In this document: in pieces, positions 36,454 through 44,994 of the stretch
Position numbering within the stretch: the first letter of the stretch is position 1
How the letters are laid out: each line of letters opens with the position of its first letter
Assembly (NCBI GenBank): GCA_964412555.1
Contig: CAYPPG010000009.1
Coordinates: forward strand, 1-64,000
Length of the DNA: 64,000 bases
DNA from: CAYPPG01 sp964412555
GTDB taxonomy: Bacteria > Hinthialibacterota > Hinthialibacteria > Hinthialibacterales > Hinthialibacteraceae
Direction: 5' to 3'
Notes under the pieces: model-generated
Databases searched by the model: none
Seen by the model: only the letters and a program-made list of their open reading frames with translations
What the model was told of the DNA's origin: nothing
Position numbers and translations under genes: made by a program

Positions 36454-37077
36454 ATGATAAGAATGAAAAAAGCATTTACATTGATTGAGTTATTGATTGT
36501 CGTGGCCATCATAGGTATTTTAGCAGCCATCGCCGTCCCGAATTTTCTGAATGCTCAAGTTCGCGCCAAACTGGCACGTTCCAAAGCAGACATTCGAATG
36601 CTGAGAGAACAGACAGAGATTTTTCATATGGATACCGGAAAATGGTTGATTGATGGCAACGACTGCGACGGGAGTCCGGAATGCTGCTTTAGCGGGCAAT
36701 GGTTTGGTGTCAGACCTTCCCGAGTGGGGATCGATAATGTTGGTACCGGTGAAAATCATTTTTCCGGCCAAGTCTATATGGTGCTCACGACGCCGGTCAA
36801 TTATATTAACACTATCCCAGTCGATCCCTTTGCGCAGGGGTGTTTTTATGCATACGAAGACCGGGATTGCTCAAACAAAGGAGGAACATGGGGAATCCTG
36901 GCGGCGGCAGGACCGGACGGGGATAATGGAGACTGGCATCCAAGCAATCGCGCCGTTCCTTATGATTCATCGAATGGCCTGGCAAGCAACGGCGATTTAT
37001 GGCACGCCTGGCGTTTCAATCAAATTCCGGATTCATCCTATGATATGTATTTTGCCGGTAAAACGTGGGGATTTTGA
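36454..37077 (+). CDS. Type IV pilin / type II secretion pseudopilin
   Basis: A 207-residue prepilin-like protein with the class III signal: short basic leader, cleavage and N-methylation at AFTLIELLIVVAIIGILAA, including Glu at position +5 after the leader. NFLNAQVRAKLARSKADIRM is the amphipathic helix. The Cys-rich globular part (DCDGSPECCF) is long for a pilin and resembles large pseudopilins found in multiple copies in Hydrogenedentota-like genomes. AGAGGAT precedes the ATG. The assembly ATPase at 39.1 kb could act with it. Confidence 0.92.
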   Translation: MIRMKKAFTLIELLIVVAIIGILAAIAVPNFLNAQVRAKLARSKADIRMLREQTEIFHMDTGKWLIDGNDCDGSPECCFSGQWFGVRPSRVGIDNVGTGENHFSGQVYMVLTTPVNYINTIPVDPFAQGCFYAYEDRDCSNKGGTWGILAAAGPDGDNGDWHPSNRAVPYDSSNGLASNGDLWHAWRFNQIPDSSYDMYFAGKTWGF

Positions 37078-37168
37078 TTCCCTTTCTTATTCAACTCTTC
37101 TCTTTCCTTTCGAACCAGTCATAATATTACTGAAATCCAGAACGTATTACTCCAAGGAGACGGTTTTC

Positions 37169-37774
37169 ATGCATCTATCGGATGGGGTGGTTTCCGTACC
37201 GGTATTGGCTGGCGGATTTGTTATAGCGGGGGGATTATGTGCATGGGCGGCCTATCGCGTGCGGGATGAGGAGATTCCGAAAATTGCGGTGTTCACGGCG
37301 GCATTTTTTGTTGCCTCTTTGATCCATTTCAAAGTGCCGCCAACGAGTGTCCATTTAATATTCAATGGACTGATTGGAGTTGTGTTAGGGCGGCGCGCGT
37401 GTTTGGCATTTCTGATCGGTTTATTTTTACAAGCGGCTTTGTTGGGACACGGAGGATTTTCCGTCCTTGGTGTCAATGTGTGCATCTTCGCCATTCCTGC
37501 GATCCTTGTGTGGAAACTGTACGAATGGATGACGAGAGCCAACGAGAAACTCCGTTTTGTCGCGGGAGTGATTGGTGGAGCGTTAGGGGTCTTGTTCGCA
37601 GGTGCGCTGCTCGCCATTATATTATTATCGCTCGGGGAAGGATTCAAACTCGTGGCTGAATATGTCTTTCTCGCGCATATTCCCGTTATGATCATCGAGG
37701 GACTGGTTACCGGTTTTACTGTCCAATTTATCGACCGGGTTCAGCCGGCGCTTTTGAGAGGTGAAGAGTTGTGA
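37169..37774 (+). CDS. cbiM: CbiM-type substrate-capture component of ECF Co/Ni transporter
   Basis: A 201-residue membrane protein. The invariant metal-binding N-terminus MHLSDG is present (Met1 and His2 coordinate the metal in CbiM/NikM). IHFKVPPTSVHLIFNGLIG with the conserved His is typical. About seven membrane helices. The frame is open much further upstream but the N-terminal rule of the family and AAGGAGA at the right distance fix the ATG at 37169. It overlaps the next gene by four bases. No cobalamin riboswitch fits in the 91-base leader. Confidence 0.93.
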   Translation: MHLSDGVVSVPVLAGGFVIAGGLCAWAAYRVRDEEIPKIAVFTAAFFVASLIHFKVPPTSVHLIFNGLIGVVLGRRACLAFLIGLFLQAALLGHGGFSVLGVNVCIFAIPAILVWKLYEWMTRANEKLRFVAGVIGGALGVLFAGALLAIILLSLGEGFKLVAEYVFLAHIPVMIIEGLVTGFTVQFIDRVQPALLRGEEL

Positions 37775-38376
37775 GAATGTTTAATGTTGTACTAATTTAT
37801 ATTTTCCTAATCCCCATTGTTTCTTATGCGCATCGAGTGAATATGGCGTATCGGGCGGAGGGAAACGGTCTCATCGTCAAGACATGGATGGGGGAAGATG
37901 AACCGGCGGCGGGGGGAGAGTTTACGATTATCGCAGAAGACGGAAATATTTTGGCGACCGGGGAAGCGGATAAAAACGGTTTGTTTCGATGGGAACCGCC
38001 AACCATTCAATCCCTAACCATCAAAGTTTATGCAGGGAGAGGACATCAAGGGGAAATTTCTATCTCGAAGGAAGAGCTGGAAGAAATGTTTGCCGGATCG
38101 AAAAAAACAGACGTTTCCAAGCAACAAGAAGACCAAGTACAAGAAACCGAATCCGCCGAGATGAAGCAGGCAGAGACGCAAAAAGAAAGTGCTTCGAAAA
38201 CTTCCGATCATTCGCAGAGTGCTACTTTTCGCTCTACAGAGAATGCTTTCGGTGCCCCGGAACGGATCATTATGGGAATGATCTTTCTCTTTGCCGCTGC
38301 CGCAGCTTGGTTGGCATATCGAAATTCACGAAAATTGGCGGTGTTAGAGGAATATATCAAAAATCGTGAAAGCTGA
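37771..38376 (+). CDS. CbiL/NikL-like accessory component of ECF metal transporter
   Basis: A 201-residue protein with signal peptide (VVLIYIFLIPIVSYA) leaving AHRVN as the mature N-terminus, as in NikL/CbiL proteins. A beta-sandwich domain (GGEFTIIAEDGNILATGEAD) is followed by a Gln/Glu/Lys-rich linker (about 110-160) and a C-terminal membrane helix (IIMGMIFLFAAAAAWLAY). It probably assists metal delivery to CbiM. The start may be GTG 37771 (four-base overlap with cbiM) or ATG 37777. It overlaps cbiQ by 11 bases. The presence of this component points to nickel or cobalt import. Confidence 0.75.
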   Translation: MRMFNVVLIYIFLIPIVSYAHRVNMAYRAEGNGLIVKTWMGEDEPAAGGEFTIIAEDGNILATGEADKNGLFRWEPPTIQSLTIKVYAGRGHQGEISISKEELEEMFAGSKKTDVSKQQEDQVQETESAEMKQAETQKESASKTSDHSQSATFRSTENAFGAPERIIMGMIFLFAAAAAWLAYRNSRKLAVLEEYIKNRES

Positions 38377-39121
38377 TATCGAACGATATGCCCGTCTGGA
38401 TTCTCCTCTTCACCGATGGGATGCACGGTGGAAACTTGTGTCTCTCATCGTTCTCATTTTTGCCTGGGCGGTAGTGTCTCAACCGTGGATCGCTTTGGCT
38501 TGCCTATTCTTCAGTATCAGCGTCTTATTCACTGGACGCCTTCCTCTTCACTTTATTTTTAAACGGCTCGGAGCCGTACATCTATTTTTAATTCCTTGCT
38601 TTATTGTCCTGCCTTTTACAGTTCCCGGTCAACCGATTGATGTAATGGGTTTGACGATAAACCAGGAAGGATTGAAATTGGCAACCACTTTATACTTACG
38701 GGCTGCAGCGATTGTGATTCTTTCCATGGCATTGATTTATTCCACTCCAATGACCCGGTTACTGCGTGCCGCCGAAAAATTGCGGGTGCCAAGAGTCTTG
38801 ATTCAAATCGCACTGTTGACCTATCGATACATTTTTACGCTATCATGGGAAGCAAGCCGCATCCGCTGGGCACTAGCAACACGCGGCTTCCATAACCGTG
38901 CTGTGTTACGAGTTTATCAAACTTGGGCGAATGTAATCGGATTGACGCTCATCCGAAGTTTGGAACGGACGGAAAGAATTTACCGGGCCATGCAGTGCCG
39001 GGGATATGATGGAACGATGAAAACTCTCTGCGGTTTTTCAACTACATCGATGGATGTGGTTAAATCAAGTGTTTGTGTTGTCTCTGCGATTTTGGTGCTG
39101 GTTTGTGATTATGGGATGTAA
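38366..39121 (+). CDS. cbiQ: CbiQ-type transmembrane component of ECF transporter
   Basis: A 251-residue membrane protein with five or so helices. The coupling motif region is TRGFHNRAV, and LERTERIYRAMQCRGYDG holds the A-R-G-type signature (CRGYDG) that contacts the ATPase. Start is GTG 38366 with AGAGGAA at a long spacing. The ATPase gene cbiO, normally next, is absent: the next gene is the convergent GspE/PilB. The ATPase may be encoded elsewhere or shared. Confidence 0.88.
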   Translation: MKADIERYARLDSPLHRWDARWKLVSLIVLIFAWAVVSQPWIALACLFFSISVLFTGRLPLHFIFKRLGAVHLFLIPCFIVLPFTVPGQPIDVMGLTINQEGLKLATTLYLRAAAIVILSMALIYSTPMTRLLRAAEKLRVPRVLIQIALLTYRYIFTLSWEASRIRWALATRGFHNRAVLRVYQTWANVIGLTLIRSLERTERIYRAMQCRGYDGTMKTLCGFSTTSMDVVKSSVCVVSAILVLVCDYGM

Positions 39122-39132
39122 TATTGTCCAGT

Positions 39133-40830
39133 TTATTCTCCGCTCAGGATTTCATCTTCTTGCGTAACACGCACAATTTCTTCTATCGTTGTCACGCCTT
39201 GCTTCACTTTTTCCAAACCATACTCCCGCAGACTCTTGATGCCAGCGGTTTGGTGAACCTGGCTCGCCGAGGGGCGGGTGAGAATGAGTTCCCGTAATTG
39301 GTCGTTAAGGACGATCAATTCGAACAGTCCGCTGCGGCCTTTGTATCCTTGATTGCGGCAATGTTCACAGCCGATTCCCTTGACCAGTTGCATACCTTCC
39401 GGAATTTCCAATCCGGAAAGATACAGCATTTCGGAATCCGGATCATAAGGTTCACGGCATTTGGGGCAATTCATGCGAATGAGACGCTGTGCCAGCACAC
39501 CTGCGAGTGAGGAAGATATCAAATAGGGATCGACTCCCATATCGAGTAATCGAGTCACCGCACCGGACGCATTGTTTGTGTGGAGAGTGCTGAAAACAAG
39601 GTGACCGGTGAGAGCGGCGCGAATCGCGATTTCGGCGGTTTCATAATCACGAATTTCCCCGACCATGATGATATCGGGGTCTTGGCGGACGATGGAGCGC
39701 AGACCGTTCGCAAAAGTCAATCCCCGTTTGGGATTGACGTGCATTTGATTGATCCCTTCGATATTGTATTCCACCGGGTCTTCGACAGTGATAATCTTGA
39801 CCGATGGGTTTTTAATTCGATTCAATGCTGCATATAAGGTTGTCGTTTTCCCCGAACCGGTAGGACCGGTAACCAAAATGATCCCATTGCTGCGATGAAG
39901 CAGCCGGACAAACTGCCGTTCCGTATCCTTGAAAAAACCCAAATCTTCGATTTTGAGAAGAATGTTGGTTTTGTCGAGAATACGCATTACGACGCTTTCG
40001 CCATGAACGGTCGGAATGGTGGAGACACGGAAATCGAGTTCCCGATCGGCAATTCGCAGCCGGATGTGGCCGTCTTGGGGGGTATAGCGTTCCGCAATAT
40101 CCATTTCGGACATGATTTTGATACGGGAGATGATCGCCGACTGCAAATGTTTGGGTGGAGGTGGCATTTCCTGCAACATGCCATCGATGCGGTAGCGAAC
40201 TTTGAGTTCGTTTTCAAAGGGTTCAACATGGATATCGCTGGCGTCTTCCTGCACCGCTTGGAAAATGATCAAATTGACCAAATTGATGACCGTCGGTTCT
40301 CTCGCCATTTCCTGAAGATCACCGATATCGTCGGAAGAGAAGTTCTTGATTTCGTCATCGCCGGAACTCAGGTTGGCGATCATTTTTTCGATGGTAGAAC
40401 CGAAATAGCGTTCGATATTTTCCAATAATGCTTTTTTCCGCGCCAAAACGACGATGATTTCCGAACCGGTCAACATCCGGAGATCATCGAAGACCTGCAG
40501 GTCGTTCGGATCGAGAACCGCAACGGTCAAATTCCCGTTCTCTTTATACAAAGGTAGAATGCAATGCCGCAAGGCGAATTCTGCCGGAACAGAATTGACA
40601 ACACTCGGTTGAATCTTCTCAGGAATCTCAATCCATTGCAGTCCATACGTTTCACTGATGACTTGCAGAAGACTCTCTTCGTCGATGATATGGTGACGTA
40701 AGAGTATTTCGTCGAGAGGATCACCAGTCTCTTGCTGTTCCTGTTTCACGCGTTGGAGTTGCTCTTCGGATAGCAAATTTGCGTTTTTGAGAATCGATTC
40801 TAAATCCCAATCATTGATTGCCGTAACCAT
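39133..40830 (-). CDS. GspE/PilB-family secretion or pilus assembly ATPase
   Basis: About 565 residues. An N-terminal GspE-II/MshEN domain (LLSEEQLQRVKQEQQ) is followed by the core with Walker A GPTGSGKTT near residue 320, Asp box VEDPVEYNIEG, Walker B DPDIIMVGEIRD and His box HLVFSTLHTN. The zinc tetracysteine module (CPKC...CEHC) is present as in GspE and PilB. It powers assembly of pseudopili or pili from prepilins such as the one at 36.5 kb. ATG 40830 follows AGAGGG. The 487-base gap upstream carries no gene. Confidence 0.93.
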   Translation of the reverse strand: MVTAINDWDLESILKNANLLSEEQLQRVKQEQQETGDPLDEILLRHHIIDEESLLQVISETYGLQWIEIPEKIQPSVVNSVPAEFALRHCILPLYKENGNLTVAVLDPNDLQVFDDLRMLTGSEIIVVLARKKALLENIERYFGSTIEKMIANLSSGDDEIKNFSSDDIGDLQEMAREPTVINLVNLIIFQAVQEDASDIHVEPFENELKVRYRIDGMLQEMPPPPKHLQSAIISRIKIMSEMDIAERYTPQDGHIRLRIADRELDFRVSTIPTVHGESVVMRILDKTNILLKIEDLGFFKDTERQFVRLLHRSNGIILVTGPTGSGKTTTLYAALNRIKNPSVKIITVEDPVEYNIEGINQMHVNPKRGLTFANGLRSIVRQDPDIIMVGEIRDYETAEIAIRAALTGHLVFSTLHTNNASGAVTRLLDMGVDPYLISSSLAGVLAQRLIRMNCPKCREPYDPDSEMLYLSGLEIPEGMQLVKGIGCEHCRNQGYKGRSGLFELIVLNDQLRELILTRPSASQVHQTAGIKSLREYGLEKVKQGVTTIEEIVRVTQEDEILSGE

Positions 40831-41120
40831 CAAACCCTCTTCATTTCTTGTATTTGAGCTTTCTTCTTATAGAATGCGGATTCTACTGAAATCGCTTGAA
40901 GAAACATGATTCTATCAAACGAAGGACGAAATCCCACTCAATGGGTCGCCTCATTCAACGACTTTGTTCGATCCAATTTATTTCATATTGACTGACATAT
41001 AGTAGAAGGTAGAATTTATTTTGGTATTTCGTCAAGTCTAAGCGTAGCGTGAACATTATAGTAGTAGTGCAATGGCAAAAAGTTCGATATCCAATTTGCT
41101 TGTATCTTAAAAAAACATTT

Positions 41121-41298
41121 TTTTGTCTGAATCAGGATACCCAGGATTCTAGGATGAACAGGATAGGCTATTCGTTGGATGTTTCAAACTGACGAGTACT
41201 CAGTGTTCATGGAACGCCTTTTCGAATCGTCATGAAACACTTCCATATCTCCCATCCTGAAAATCCCGCCATCCTGGCCAATCCGGATTCAGACAAAT
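41121..41298. repeat. Inverted pair of the CATCCTG/CAGACA dispersed repeat
   Basis: Left arm 41121-41168 reads TTTGTCTGAATCAGGATACC then CAGGATTCTAGGATGAACAGG. The right arm 41251-41298 reads CATCCTGAAAATCCCGCC then ATCCTGGCCAATCCGGATTC. About 80 bases lie between. It resembles 30103-30288 and the single arm at 15811. The remainder of 40834-41317 is AT-rich and empty. Confidence 0.75.
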
Positions 41299-41317
41299 AG
41301 ATTACAGAGGAAAAAAC

Positions 41318-41557
41318 ATGCCCATTTACGAGTACCGCTGCCAAAAATGTGAACATGAATTCGAAGAATTAGTTTTTTCGAAAGAGCAAAAGATCAACTG
41401 CCCGCAATGCAATAACGACGGCGTAACCAAAGGATTTTCCACTTTCGGAGTAGGAGCTTCTTCTGCCGAACATCCATGCGGAAGCGGGACGTGTGACTTA
41501 TCCGGATCGACACCACCCTGTGCGACAGGAACAGCATGCCCTTCTTGTATTCATTAG
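41318..41557 (+). CDS. FmdB-family zinc ribbon protein
   Basis: A 79-residue protein with the FmdB start MPIYEYRC and two CxxC knuckles (CQKC...CPQC), followed by a Gly/Ser/Cys-rich tail with further cysteines. FmdB-type proteins are small putative regulators with unknown targets. GAGGAAAAAAC precedes the ATG. Stands alone between repeats and a TPR gene. Confidence 0.9.
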   Translation: MPIYEYRCQKCEHEFEELVFSKEQKINCPQCNNDGVTKGFSTFGVGASSAEHPCGSGTCDLSGSTPPCATGTACPSCIH

Positions 41558-41711
41558 AAGTTAGCCCTTAAACCATTGTAACGCACCTCGTAAATACATT
41601 TTATCAGCAATAAACATGCGGATTGACGGAATTATCATGTGAAGTAATAATGCCATGTTGTCTTGTTAAGAGAGAAAAAAAGTATAACTTCAATTATATC
41701 AAAAGGTTATT

Positions 41712-42413
41712 ATGTCTGCTTCGAAAATTGATCACAAGGAACTCCAACGTCGGCTGAAAGAGGATGAACTTTCACTCTATTTAAAAGAATTTCTGGATAC
41801 CAGTAGAAATTTTTTTGAGCGCTATGGCCGGATTGTCACTTTATCGATTGCATTGGTTGCGGTGGTTGTGTTAGCGGTTTATTTTTGGAACATGCAAAGT
41901 GAGAACGCTTTCGTTCAATCTCAGATTCTTTTCGGAAACGCCACACAACTGGTTCAACAGGACAGTTATGAAGAAGCACTGCAGGAACTGAATTCATTAT
42001 TGAATCAATATTCAGGATCGGAAGTCGCACCATTCGCCAAAATTTTGAGAGCCAAGTGCTATGTAAAAACGGAACAATATGAAAAAGCACTCCAGGATTA
42101 TCAAGATGCTCTTCCTGCTTTGAATCCAACGGATGCCATACCTGTCCGGATTGCGCTCGCTCAAGTGTATCGAAGTCTGGGGCAGCCGGAACAAGCGTTA
42201 TCCATCCTCGAGGAACTCGAAGCGGAAGCCGAGACAGAATCTTTACGGGCCGAAATCCTTTATATCAAGGGTGGATGCTATGAAGACGCTGAAAATGAGG
42301 AAAAAGCTTTGGAAATGTATAAATCGATCCCCAAAGATTCCACTTGGAAAGATTTGGCAACGGAAAGAATTGATTGGCTCGAAGCACAAGCCGTCTCTGC
42401 CATCAATCCATAA
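41712..42413 (+). CDS. Membrane-anchored TPR protein (YfgM-like)
   Basis: A 233-residue protein with an N-terminal cytosolic helix, one membrane segment (IVTLSIALVAVVVLAVYF, about 40-58) and four or so TPR units (EQYEKALQDYQDALPALNP). This layout matches YfgM/TPR_21-type inner-membrane chaperone helpers. Its role here is not known. A strong intrinsic terminator follows 34 bases after the stop. Confidence 0.75.
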   Translation: MSASKIDHKELQRRLKEDELSLYLKEFLDTSRNFFERYGRIVTLSIALVAVVVLAVYFWNMQSENAFVQSQILFGNATQLVQQDSYEEALQELNSLLNQYSGSEVAPFAKILRAKCYVKTEQYEKALQDYQDALPALNPTDAIPVRIALAQVYRSLGQPEQALSILEELEAEAETESLRAEILYIKGGCYEDAENEEKALEMYKSIPKDSTWKDLATERIDWLEAQAVSAINP

Positions 42414-42447
42414 GTACTCAATGGGTTGAATTTCATGACTACTATCC

Positions 42448-42471
42448 AGGCGGTTTTCGAACCGCCTTTTT
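42448..42471 (+). terminator. Intrinsic terminator with UUCG tetraloop
   Basis: Eight-base stem AGGCGGTT/AACCGCCT closed by TTCG, followed by T-rich TTTTCATTT. It ends the TPR gene transcript and lies 46 bases before the next start. Confidence 0.9.
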
Positions 42472-42516
42472 CATTTACGATGTACCGATGTGATTATTCA
42501 TGAATCAATATGACTG

Positions 42517-43602
42517 ATGAAAAAACAGCTGTTTGATCAGTACGCTCATTTGAAGGAATCTGCTTTTCCGGAATCGCAAAAACGGGATAAATCTATTGTC
42601 CGGAAAGAACTGAGGGAAAAGCGGAAAAGCCAAGATGAACGTGTGGCGCATGCCAAAAGCCGTTCCATCATGGAAAAATTGATTGTGTTGCCCGAACTGA
42701 CAAACACAGAATGGGTGGCTGCTTATTCTTCCGTCCAGGAAGAAGTCAAAACCGATCATTTGCTGTCTTTTATCATCAACGCCGGCAAAAAACTTGTACT
42801 CCCAAAAGTGGAAGGGAAAATACTTCGTCTCTATCATGTCAAAAATCTAGAGCGGGATCTCATTTCCGGAGGCTCCTATGGTATTCGCGAACCGGATCCC
42901 GCACTCTGTGAGGAAATCCCCCCTGAAAAAATCGATCTTTTCATCACTCCCGGCGTGGGGTATGATTGTTTTGGCGGAAGGATCGGATTCGGGGGCGGAT
43001 TTTATGACAGGTTACTATTGCACAAATTAGAAGATGTACTCACAATCGGCATCGCCTATGAATTTCAAGTCGTTCATGCGGTTCCCACGACAACTACCGA
43101 TGTTCCTATTGATTGTATCGTGACGGAACGTTCGATTTATCAACCGAGATTTTCGGCATTTTATTCAAAGTCTGTTTCTGATACGGAGAATTTGGCCAAA
43201 CAGATTATCCGAAACGGCTTGGACAAGGGAGGAATCATCGCTTTCCATGGCGACTTGGGAACCGGGAAAACATTGTTTATCAAAGCCATGGCGGATGAAC
43301 TCGGTGTCAAAGAAAAAGCGGCCAGTCCGACTTTCGTTTTTTGCCGTGAATACCACGGTACTATTCCTGTTTACCATCTGGATTGTTATCGGATGAATAC
43401 GGTTGCAACATATGAAGAAGAATATTGGGCGGAAATATTGGAATCGGATGGATTGATCGCTATCGAGTGGGCGGAACGGCTCGGATCTCTTTTACCGAAA
43501 CAAAGCATTCATGTATTTGGGAAAATCTTGAAGGAAGAAGAGCGGGAATGGACATTGTTCACCCCGCTTCAAAGCCATTTATCATTGCATGATAATGGAT
43601 GA
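42517..43602 (+). CDS. Fusion of 5-formyl-THF cyclo-ligase and TsaE ATPase
   Basis: A 361-residue two-domain protein. Residues 20 to about 210 are a 5-formyltetrahydrofolate cyclo-ligase (MTHFS): KELREKRKS, TPGVGYDCFGGRIGFGGGFY (about 144-163), and VPTTTTDVPIDCIVTE. Residues about 215-361 are TsaE, the ATPase of t6A tRNA modification: Walker A GDLGTGKT (about 245-252), SPTFVF, VYHLDCYRM and IAIEWAERLG. tsaB follows 94 bases later and then rimI, the usual TsaE-TsaB-RimI order, so the fusion occupies the tsaE slot. The two activities are unrelated metabolically. A sequencing frameshift that merged two genes cannot be seen because the frame is continuous. Confidence 0.9.
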   Translation: MKKQLFDQYAHLKESAFPESQKRDKSIVRKELREKRKSQDERVAHAKSRSIMEKLIVLPELTNTEWVAAYSSVQEEVKTDHLLSFIINAGKKLVLPKVEGKILRLYHVKNLERDLISGGSYGIREPDPALCEEIPPEKIDLFITPGVGYDCFGGRIGFGGGFYDRLLLHKLEDVLTIGIAYEFQVVHAVPTTTTDVPIDCIVTERSIYQPRFSAFYSKSVSDTENLAKQIIRNGLDKGGIIAFHGDLGTGKTLFIKAMADELGVKEKAASPTFVFCREYHGTIPVYHLDCYRMNTVATYEEEYWAEILESDGLIAIEWAERLGSLLPKQSIHVFGKILKEEEREWTLFTPLQSHLSLHDNG

Positions 43603-43642
43603 TTGCCCTTGCGGCTTCAGCGATGAATTTCGATAAGAAAAC

Positions 43643-43666
43643 GAAGCAGACGAATCGGTCTGCTTC
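43643..43666. repeat. Hairpin between tsaE fusion and tsaB
   Basis: A perfect nine-base stem GAAGCAGAC/GTCTGCTTC with a six-base loop and no T-run. It resembles the GCAGAC/GTCTGC hairpin repeats elsewhere in the window and is likely a repeat copy rather than a terminator. Confidence 0.6.
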
Positions 43667-43696
43667 CTATTACCATCTTGTATTGAATAAGTTGCT

Positions 43697-44407
43697 ATGT
43701 TGATTCTAGCCATTGATACCTCATCCCCGGTTGGATCGGTCGCTTTACGGGATCAAAAAGGTCTCACCGGTTTATTGACCGTCAGCGTGGATTTAACGCA
43801 CAGCGAAGGTTTGATGCCGGCAGTGGACACCCTCCTGTTACGGACCGGCAAGGATGTAGAGCAATTGACAGCGGTTGCCTGTACAATTGGCCCCGGTTCC
43901 TATACCGGACTCCGTGTGGGGATTGCGACAGGGCAGGGAATCGCCTTCGCGCGGAATTTACCCTGCGTCAAACTTTCCTCTCTCACGACGCTTGCATGGA
44001 ATTTCCCATTTTCCGGCTATCCGGTTTGTCCTGTGCTTCCAGCTAGAAAAGGGTGGCTATACGCTCAAATTTTCGAATGGAAGGAAAATGTTTTTCAGGA
44101 AAAAACCGAGGAATTATATGTCCAGCCGGAAGAACTGATCAAAGAGATCGATAGCCCGATTTTGATATATGGCCCCGGCCTTGAACCGTATCGTTCATTC
44201 CTGAAAGAAATCCTGGGTGATATTTTTCTAGAATTGCCTGCAATCTGGGATGTCCCCCGCGCCGATTTATTAGCCGAATTGGCGGCACGGGAAATTGAGG
44301 AGGGGAATGTTGTTACTCCGGATCAGTTATTACCGCACTATTTGGGACCTTCTCAAGCGGAAATCAACTGGAAGAAACGGCAAGTGATGAACAACCAACC
44401 ATCATGA
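43697..44407 (+). CDS. tsaB: tRNA t6A biosynthesis protein TsaB
   Basis: A 236-residue ASKHA-fold protein that scaffolds TsaD and TsaE in making t6A at position 37 of ANN-decoding tRNAs. Signatures are LAIDTSSPVGSVAL at the start and CTIGPGSYTGLRVGIATGQG. HSEGLMPAVD is the conserved helix. Normal length. The stop overlaps the rimI start by four bases (ATGA). Confidence 0.94.
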   Translation: MLILAIDTSSPVGSVALRDQKGLTGLLTVSVDLTHSEGLMPAVDTLLLRTGKDVEQLTAVACTIGPGSYTGLRVGIATGQGIAFARNLPCVKLSSLTTLAWNFPFSGYPVCPVLPARKGWLYAQIFEWKENVFQEKTEELYVQPEELIKEIDSPILIYGPGLEPYRSFLKEILGDIFLELPAIWDVPRADLLAELAAREIEEGNVVTPDQLLPHYLGPSQAEINWKKRQVMNNQPS

Positions 44408-44856
44408 AATTCCTCATCCGTTCGCTGCAGGTTACCGATATCGCTCAAATCCACGAGATTGAAACACAATCTTTCACTGCTCCGTGGACACGGAGAATGT
44501 TTTATTCCGAACTCGAATCGCGCGGCTACAATCATTCGCTTGTCGCAGTGGATGTAAAAACCGGCGAAGTCATCGGTTATTGCTGCTTTTGGATCATCGA
44601 GCAGGATGAAGCTCATATCAACAATATCGCCGTTCATCCGCATCATAGGCGGAAAGGTGTAGCGAAAGACTTGATGAAGGAAGCCACCTTGGCCGCCATG
44701 CAGCATGGAGTGAAAAGCGTGACGTTGGAAGTAAGGGAATCGAATGCAGCGGCGCGTTCCTTTTATGAAAAACTCGGTTTTCTGGAAGTTGGAAGGCGGA
44801 AGGGATATTATACCTCTCCAAAAGAGGATGCTTTGATCTTGAGGAGGGATATATGA
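44404..44856 (+). CDS. rimI: Ribosomal protein S18 alanine N-acetyltransferase
   Basis: A 150-residue GNAT acetyltransferase with INNIAVHPHHRRKGVAKDLM (acetyl-CoA loop R-R-K-G-V-A), TLEVRESNAAARSFYEKLGF and C-terminal EDALILRRDI, all typical of RimI. It acetylates the N-terminus of ribosomal protein S18. Four-base overlap with tsaB shows translational coupling. Confidence 0.92.
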   Translation: MKFLIRSLQVTDIAQIHEIETQSFTAPWTRRMFYSELESRGYNHSLVAVDVKTGEVIGYCCFWIIEQDEAHINNIAVHPHHRRKGVAKDLMKEATLAAMQHGVKSVTLEVRESNAAARSFYEKLGFLEVGRRKGYYTSPKEDALILRRDI

Positions 44857-44994
44857 ATGAACTGCAATCAGTAATTTTGAGACTATCAATACGAATAGCG
44901 CATGAACTTGCTTCAAGTAAAAAGTCTTAATTATTTTTGGAAAAGATTGCCAAAGCCTTGTATATCGCCAAAAATAATCGGTATAATATAAATC

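Noticed and set aside
36650..37168. Upstream extension of cbiM by about 170 codons
   Set aside because: It overlaps the pseudopilin gene in another frame. CbiM requires MHLSDG at its N-terminus, and a good ribosome site is directly before it.
37078..37168. Cobalamin or nickel/cobalt riboswitch before cbiM
   Set aside because: Only 91 bases, and no cobalamin-box consensus or comparable conserved hairpins are seen.
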